Source: Elymus sibiricus (taxonomy: Eukaryota > Streptophyta > Magnoliopsida > Poales > Poaceae). From it: DNA of 64,000 nucleotides. Shown here in pieces: positions 57,353 to 64,000 of this stretch. The notes beneath the pieces are model-generated. The model was not told the origin of the DNA. It saw only the letters and a list, made by a program, of their open reading frames with translations, and did not search any database. Position 1 is the stretch's first letter; each line of letters starts with the position of its first letter. Both the position numbers and the translations under genes were made by a program. The DNA lies in assembly GCA_039707655.1 (NCBI GenBank), contig CM077665.1, positions 134,869,148-134,933,147 of the forward strand, given 5' to 3'.

Positions 57353-58646
57353 TGATACTTGTGATCTGCGTTGGGTTTTCCGTGAAGAGGAACGAGTAAT
57401 TGCAGCACAAAGTGGGTAAGTATTTCCCGCAATTATGAAACCAAGGTTTATCGAACCAATAGGAATATCAATCCTCAACCATCTTCAGCGGCTGCACACA
57501 AAAGAGCAAACAAGTTGCACGCAACGCGGGCAAGAGGGTTGTCAATCCCCTTGATCTCATTATTTGCAAGCAAATGAGTTGTGTAGAAAATTGTAGAGAA
57601 TTGTAAATCGCAAAATAAAATAAAAGACAAATAAAGGCATCAAGGTAATAGTAGCGTTTGTGAATTTATAAGTGAATAGACCCGGGGGCCATAGTTTTCT
57701 CTAGCGGCATCTCTCATGTAGGCAACATACGGTGGGTAACAAATTACTGTTGAGCAATTGATAGAAAAGCGGATAGTTATGCAATTTTCACGGCAATGAC
57801 CATGTGTATATAGGCATCACATCCATAAAAAAATAGACCGACTCCTGCCTGCACCTATTACTATTACTCCACTCATCGACCGCTATCTAGCCTGCATCTA
57901 GAGTATTAAGTAAAACAGAGTAATGCATGGAGAACGATGACATGATGTAGACAAAGTAAACTCAAGCAATATGAATAAACCCCATCATTTTATCCTTAGT
58001 AGAAACAACCCAAAGATGCAACTTGTCCCTTTCTATCACTGGGATATAGAAACTCGTTAGGTTGAACCTATTACGACACACCTCTCCCACTGAAGAAAGA
58101 TCAATCTACTTGGCCAAAGCAAATCAATAGATCGGAGAGAATTACGAAGCTATAATGATCATGCAACTAAGAATCATAATATTCATAGGTGACTCAAATA
58201 CTTTTCATGAATAATCTGAACATAAACCCACAAGTCATCGGATCCCAACAAACGCACCGCACAAAATGATTACATCGGATAGATCAAAGCGAAGATGCGA
58301 TGATCATTGTATTGAAGATCAAGAGATAGAGAGATTGCCATCTAGGTACTAGGTATGGACCCGTAGTTCTGTCGTGAACTACTCACACATCATCATGATG
58401 GCAGCAAGGTTGATGAAGAGGCACTCCATGATCGAGCCCCCCTCCGGCAGAGTGCCGGAACGGAACTCCAGATGGCCTCGCGACGGAACAGAGACTTGCG
58501 GTGGCGTAAAAAGGGTTTCGGGACTGCCTCTAGGGTTTTCACAATATATGAGAATTTATAGGCCAGAGAACGAGGTTGGGGGGCCGCCAGGGGCCCACAA
58601 GCCATCAGGGCGCAGCCCCCCCAGGGCGTGCCCTGTTGGCTTGTGG
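57353..58646 (-). mobile_element. Element E 5' LTR, truncated by copia insertion
   Basis: Colinear with 50438-51725 and broken at 58646. A TATAAAT box is at 58554-58560 (minus strand). The remainder should lie right of the window, beyond the copia element. Confidence 0.9.
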
Positions 58647-60356
58647 TGTTGGGGAACGTTGCATGGGAAACAAAAATTTTCCTACGCACACACAAGATCT
58701 ATCCATGGAGATGCACAGCTATGAGAGGGGGAGTGTATCTACATACCCTTGTAGATCGCTAAGCGGAAGTGTACATAACGCGGTTGATGTAGTCGTACGT
58801 CTTCACGATCCAATCGCGACCTGTCCCGATCTAGCGCCGAACGGATGACACTTCCGTGTTCAGCACACGTGCGGCTCGATGACGTCTCTGCCTCCTCGAT
58901 CCAGCAAGTGAGGGTGGAGTAGTAGATGGGTTCTCAACCAGCACGACGGCGTGGTGGAGGTGGTGGTGCAGCAGTGCCAGCAGGGCTTCACCAAGCGCTA
59001 CCGGAACCACGAACGGAGGAGAAACGATCTAGGGAGAGAGGGAGGCGCCAAGGGCTTGGTGTGTCCTCTTGGGGCGCCCCTCCCCTCTATATATAGGTGG
59101 AGGGGCGTGGAGATCAGCCCCTCCAAGCCCTAGGGAGCAGCCAAGGGGGAGGAGTTGGACTCCTAGTACAATTCCCTCCCTTTCCATACACAGGTGGACT
59201 TTCCACCTCTCTCAAGCCACATGGGCCTTGAGGGACTTGTGCGCCTGGCCCAATAAGGCCAGGGCGCCTCCCCACAGCCCATGCAAACCCTTGGACATGG
59301 TGGAACCCTTGGTGGACTTCCGGACTCCTCCGGAAGTTTCCGGAACCTTCTAGAAACTTCCCGGTACAATACCGGAAAAACCCGAAACTTTTCCGGTAGC
59401 CAAAATATGACTTACCATATATAAATATTTACCTCCGGACCTTTCTGGAGCTCCTCGTGACGTCCGGTATCTCATCCGGGACTCCAAACAACATTCGGTC
59501 ACCAACATACATAACAGAATAATACTATATCGTCAACTAACGTTAAGCGTGCGGACCCTACGGGTTCGAGAATCATGTGGACATGACCGAGACACCTCTC
59601 CGGTCAATAACCAATAGCGGGACCTGGATGCCCATATTGGTTCCCACATATTCCACGAAGATCTTTATCGGTCCAACCACGATGCCAAGGATTTAATCAA
59701 TCCCATATGTAGTTCCCTTTGTCCAGCTGTATGTTACTTGCCCGAGATTCGATCGTCGATATCTCCATACCTAGTTCAATCTCGTTATCGACAAGTGTCT
59801 TTACTCGTTTCATAATACAAGATCCTGTGACTAACTCCTTAGTCACATTGCTTGCAAGCTTCTTGTGATGATGTATTACCGGGTGGGCACAGTGATACCT
59901 CTCCGTCACACGGAGTGACAAACACCAGCCTCGATCCATGCCAACCCAATAGACACCCTCGGAGATACCTGTAGAGCACATTTATAGTCACCCTGTTATG
60001 TTGTGACGTTTGATACACACAAGGCATTGGTCCTGTGTCAGGGAGTTGCATGATCTCATGGTCGTAGGAACAGATACTTGACATGGATAAAGCAGTAGCA
60101 ATAAACTAACACGATCAAATGCTATGCTTACGGTTGGGTCTTATCCATCACATCATTCTCCTAATGATGTGATCCCGTTATTTGATCAACGATCTAGTCT
60201 AGTAGAGGCTCACTAGGGACATAGTGTTGTCTATGTATCCACACATGTATCTGAGTTTCCGATCAATACAATTAGCATGGATAATAAACGATTATCATGA
60301 ACAAGGAAATATGATAATAACCAATTTATTATTTCCTCTAGGGCATATTTCCAACA
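58647..60356 (-). mobile_element. Copia 3' LTR (BARE1/Angela/WIS type)
   Basis: 1710 bp. The minus strand starts TGTTGGAAATATGCCCTAGAGG's family pattern (here ending CATATTTCCAACA on the plus strand) and ends TCCCCAACA. TATATATA is at 59088-59095. The polypurine tract GTGCAAGTGGGGGAC (60357-60371, minus strand) abuts it, so this is the 3' LTR and the element runs right, out of the window. Left flank candidate duplication TGTGG (58642-58646). Confidence 0.93.
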
Positions 60357-60371
60357 GTCCCCCACTTGCAC

Positions 60372-61763
60372 TAGAGTCAATAATCTAGTCCACATTACCA
60401 TGTGATTAACACCCAATGAGTTTTGGGGTTTGATCATGTTTTTCTTGTGAGAGAGGTTTTAGTCAACGGGTCTGGAACATTCAGATCCGTGTATACTTTG
60501 CAAATCTCTATGTCATATTGTAGATGTTGTTACTATGCCCCACTTGGAACTATTCCAAATGTCTGCTCCACTATACGTATCCGGTTTGCTACTCAGAGTC
60601 ATTCGAATCGGTATCAAAGCTTGCATCGACGTAACCCTTTACGACGAACTCTTTATCACCTCCATAATCGAGAAACATTTCCTTAGTGCTCCAGTTACTA
60701 AGGATAACTTTGACTGCTATCCAGAGATCCACTCCTGGATCACTCTTGTACCCCCTTGCCAGACACGTGGCAAGGCACACATCAGGTGCGGTACACAATA
60801 TGGCATACCGTATAGATCCTATGGCTAAGGCATAGGGGATGACATTCGTCCTTTGTCTTACTTCTGCCGTGGTCGAGCTTTGAGTCTTACTCCACTTCAC
60901 ACCTTACAAATTAGGTAAGAACTCCTTCTTTGACTTATCTGTTTTGAACTCTTTCAAAATCTTGTCAAGGTATGTACTCATTGAAAGTCATCTCAGGCAT
61001 CTTGATCTATCTCTATAGATCTTGATGCCCAATATTTAAGCAGCTTTATCCAGGTCTTCCTTTGAAAAACTCCTTTCAAACAACCCTTTATGCTTTCCAG
61101 AAATTCTACATTATTTCCGATCAACAATATGTCATCCACATATACTTATCAGAAATTATATAGTGCTCCCACTCACTTTCTTGTAAATACAAGTTACTTA
61201 TAAACTTTGTATAAACCCAAAAGCTTTGATTACCTCATCAAAGCGTATATTCCAACTCCGAGATGCTTGCTCCAGTCCATTGAAGGATCGCTGGAGCTTG
61301 CATACCTTTTAGCATCCTTTGGACTGACAAAACCTTCTGGTTGTATCACATACAACCTTTCCTCACGAAAACCATTAAGGAAACTCTGTTTTGACATCCA
61401 TCTGCCAGATTTCATAATCGAAAAATGCAGCAACTGCTAACATAATTCCAATAGACTTTAGCATCGCTACGGGTGAGAAAGTCTCATCGTAGTCAACTCC
61501 TTGAACTTGTCGGAAACCTCTTTGCGACAAGTCGAGCTTTATAAATGGTGACATTTACCGTCAGCGTTTGTCTTCTTCTTAAAGATCCATTTGTACTTAA
61601 CGGCCTGCAATTCATCGGGCAAGTCTACCAAAGTCCATACTTGGTTTTCATACATGGATCCTATCTCGGATTTCATGGCTCCTAGCCATTTGTTGGAATC
61701 CGGGCCCACCATCGCTTCTTCATAGCTCGTAGGTTCACTGTTGTCTGACAACATGACCTCCAA
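60372..61763 (-). pseudogene. Copia reverse transcriptase-RNase H, multiply broken
   Basis: The right end (61763-61539) is the start of the copia RT (MVGPDSNKWLGAMKSEIGSM, VWTLVDLPD, YKWIFKKK). Pieces follow at 61433-61230 and, after stops, 60900-60589, which holds the RT-RNase H junction (AIGSIRYAILCTAPDVCLAT) and the start of RNase H (VVKGYVDASFDTDSNDSE). RNase H catalysis is not preserved in one frame. Confidence 0.85.
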
Positions 61764-61849
61764 GACAGGATCACCGTATCGCTCGGGGCAGTACGTGTCC
61801 TTGTCTACGTACGAGGTTCGGTAGTAACTTGATCCGAAGTTTCATGATC

Positions 61850-63064
61850 ATAATCATTAGCTTCCTCTTCAATTGGTTTATGCATCACAGGAACACCTTT
61901 CTGTGCTGCGCTACTTTTCCAATTCAAGTGAAGGTTCGACAATCTTATCAAGTTCTACCCTCCTGCCACTCACTTCTTTCGAGAGAACATCCTTCTCTGG
62001 AAAGGATCCATTCTTGGCAACAAAGACCTTACCTTCGGATCTGTGATAGAAGGTATACCCAATTGTTGCTTTAGGGTATCTTATGAAGATGCACTTTTCT
62101 GCTTTGGGTTCAAGCTTATCAGACATAAGTGTCGCATTCCCAAACTCTAAGAAACGACAACTTAGGTTTCTGCCAAACCATAATTCATACGGTGTCATCT
62201 CAATGGATTTAGATGGTGCCCTGTTAAAGTGAATGTAGTTGTCTCTAATGCATAACCCCAAAATGATAGTGGCAAATCGGTAAGAGACATCATAGTGCGT
62301 ACCATTTCCAATAGAGCACGACTACAACGTTTGGACACACCATCACACTATAGTGTTCCAGGCGGCGTGAGTTGTGAAACAATTTCCACATTGTCTTAAG
62401 TTGCATACCAAGCTCGTAACTCAGATATTCACCTCCACGATCATATCATAGACATTTTATCTTCTTGTCATGATGATCTTCAACTTCACTCTGAAATTGC
62501 TTGAACTTTTCAAACGTTTTAGACTTGTGTTTCATTAAGTAAATATATCCATATCTACTCAAATCATTAGTAAAGGTAAAAAAATAACAATATCCACCGC
62601 ACGCTTCAACACTCATTTGGACCGCATACATCAACATGTATTCTTTCTAATAAGTCACTTGCACGCTCCATTATATCTGAAAACGGGGTCTTAGTCATCC
62701 TGCCTATGAGGCATGGTCCGCACGTCTCAACCGATTCAAAATCGAGTGAGTCCAAATATCCATCAGCATGGAGTTTCTTCATGCGCTTTACACCAATATG
62801 ACCTTAGCGGCAGTGCCACAAGTATGTGGTACTATCATTATTAACTTTGCATCTTTTGGCATCAATATTATGAACATGTGTATTAGTACGATCGAGATTC
62901 AATAAACCATTCACATTGGGTGCATGACCATTGAAGGTATTATTCATGTAAACAGAATAACCATTATTCTCTTCCTTAAATGAATAACCGTATTGCAATA
63001 AACATGATCTAATCAGGTTCATGCTGAATGCCAACACCAAATAACATTTATTTAGGTTCAACAC
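61850..63064 (-). pseudogene. Copia integrase, multiply broken
   Basis: Three pieces: 63064-62804 (pre-integrase region, ending in TTYLWHCR, part of the H2C2 zinc-binding area), 62637-62446 (catalytic core: YCYFFTFTNDLSRYGYIYLMKHKSKTFEKF) and 62261-61911 (C-terminal core, HFNRAPSKSIEMTPYELWFGR, then KCIFIRYPKATIGYTFYH). Stops and frame changes separate them. Confidence 0.85.
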
Positions 63065-64000
63065 TAATCCCGAAGGTAGAGGGAGCGTGCGATGGTGATC
63101 ACATCAACCTTGGAAAAACTTCCAACATACATCGTCACCTCGCCCTTAGCTAGTCTCCGTTTATTCCGTAGCTTTTAGTTCGAGTTACCAATATTAGCAA
63201 CTGAACCGGTATCAAATAACCTGGTGCTACTAGGAGTACTAGTAAGGTACACATCAATAACACGTATATCAAATATACTTTTGTTGATGTTGCCATCCTT
63301 CTTATCTACCAAGTATTTGGAGTAGTTCTGCTATTAGTGACCATTCCCCTTACAATAGAAGCACTTAGTCTCCGGTTTGGGTTCAACCTTGGGTTTCTTC
63401 ACTGGAGCGGCAACTGTTTTGTCATTCTTGAAGTTTCCCTTCTTGCCCTTGCCCTTCTTGAAACTAGTGGTCTTACCATCAACATTTGATGCTCCTTCTT
63501 GATTTCTACCTTCGCGTCATAAAGCATCGCGAATAGCTTAGGGATCATCTTCTCTATCCCTTGCATGTTATAGTTTATCACGAAGCTCTAGTAGCTTGGT
63601 GGCAGTGAATTGGAGAACTCTGTCAATCACTATCTTATCTAGAAGATGAACTCCCACTTGATTCAAGCGATTGTAGGATCCAGACATTCTGAGCACATGC
63701 TCACTGACTGAGCTATTCTCCTCCATCTTGTAAGCAAAGAACATGTCAGAGGTCTCATACCTCTCAACACGGGCATGAGCCCGGAATACCAATTTTAACT
63801 CTTGGAACATCTCATATGATCCATGGCGTTCAAAACGTCTTTGGAGCCACAATTCTAAGCCGTAAAGCATGGCGCACTAAACTATCAAGTAGTCATCATA
63901 ACGTGTCTGCCAGACATTCACAACATCCACAGACGACGCTTGAGGGGGTGGCGCACCAAGCGGTGCATCGAGGACATAAGCCTTCTGTGCAGCAATGAGA
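63065..64000 (-). pseudogene. Copia gag (partial, runs off the window)
   Basis: Frames 63870-63568 and 63581-63399 give the UBN2-type gag (FERHGSYEMFQELKLVFRAHARVERYE, then MEENSSVSEHVLRM). The zinc knuckle near 63334-63363 keeps CFYCKGNGH but is followed by two stops and has lost the last cysteine. The segment 63065-63330 is the protease area, with no open frame. The N-terminus and 5' LTR lie beyond 64000. Confidence 0.82.

Noticed and set aside
58951..59353. Proline-rich plus-strand ORFs near the right end
   Set aside because: They lie antisense within the copia LTR and are not conserved as protein-coding in this element type.

Overview
The window is repeat-rich plant DNA of the kind seen in Triticeae (wheat, Aegilops, barley or rye). 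I found no host gene, tRNA, rRNA or CRISPR array. The Triticeae assignment rests on a BARE1/Angela/WIS-type copia LTR of about 1.7 kb, several Athila-like Ty3/gypsy families whose LTRs start TGATACGTC, and Sirevirus-type copia elements. All family names come from recognition, not from a database search.

Layout. Positions 1-43768 form a deep nest of LTR retrotransposons. A minus-strand Athila-like element 'A' (pol at 256-3938, gag at 4011-4859 continuing at 40855-40971, 5' LTR 41079-42594) sits in a plus-strand LTR 'C' (42595-43768). A is split within gag by minus-strand element 'B' (4865-40849, duplication ATACC), which has gag and protease but no reverse transcriptase or integrase. The 3' LTR of B is split by plus-strand Sirevirus-like element 'G1' (5526-32819, duplication AGATC). 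The 3' LTR of G1 was in turn hit twice: by a sister copy 'G2' (13940-22581, duplication CCAAC) and by a Tat-type gypsy element 'H' (22929-32082, duplication CCTAT). All four target-site duplications can be read directly, so the insertion order is firm.

Positions 43769-48520 hold a decayed plus-strand Athila-like region 'D' with an env-like pseudogene, interrupted by a solo LTR (46050-47610). Positions 48521-50437 are a minus-strand fragment 'F' of a Tat-type gypsy pol (protease and reverse transcriptase). F is split by minus-strand element 'E' (50438-58646), which has no gag-pol, one unknown ORF and a second solo LTR inside it (52483-54162). The 5' LTR of E is split by a minus-strand Angela/BARE1-type copia element running from 58647 off the right end.

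How the parts relate: only A and the copia element retain recognisable pol genes from protease or integrase through RNase H, and both are broken. B, G1, G2, H and E are all non-autonomous in different ways. The most interesting is G1/G2. Both copies have gag and an 'envelope-like' gene but no pol. Their lesions lie at different places, so their common ancestor probably had intact gag and env-like frames. The env-like gene in each copy is preceded by a candidate internal promoter made of the same TCGGT-N3-ACCGA palindromes that crowd the LTR promoter, followed by a TATA box and a probable 443-bp intron. Element H carries on its antisense strand a probable five-exon gene with several canonical splice sites and a coiled-coil product.
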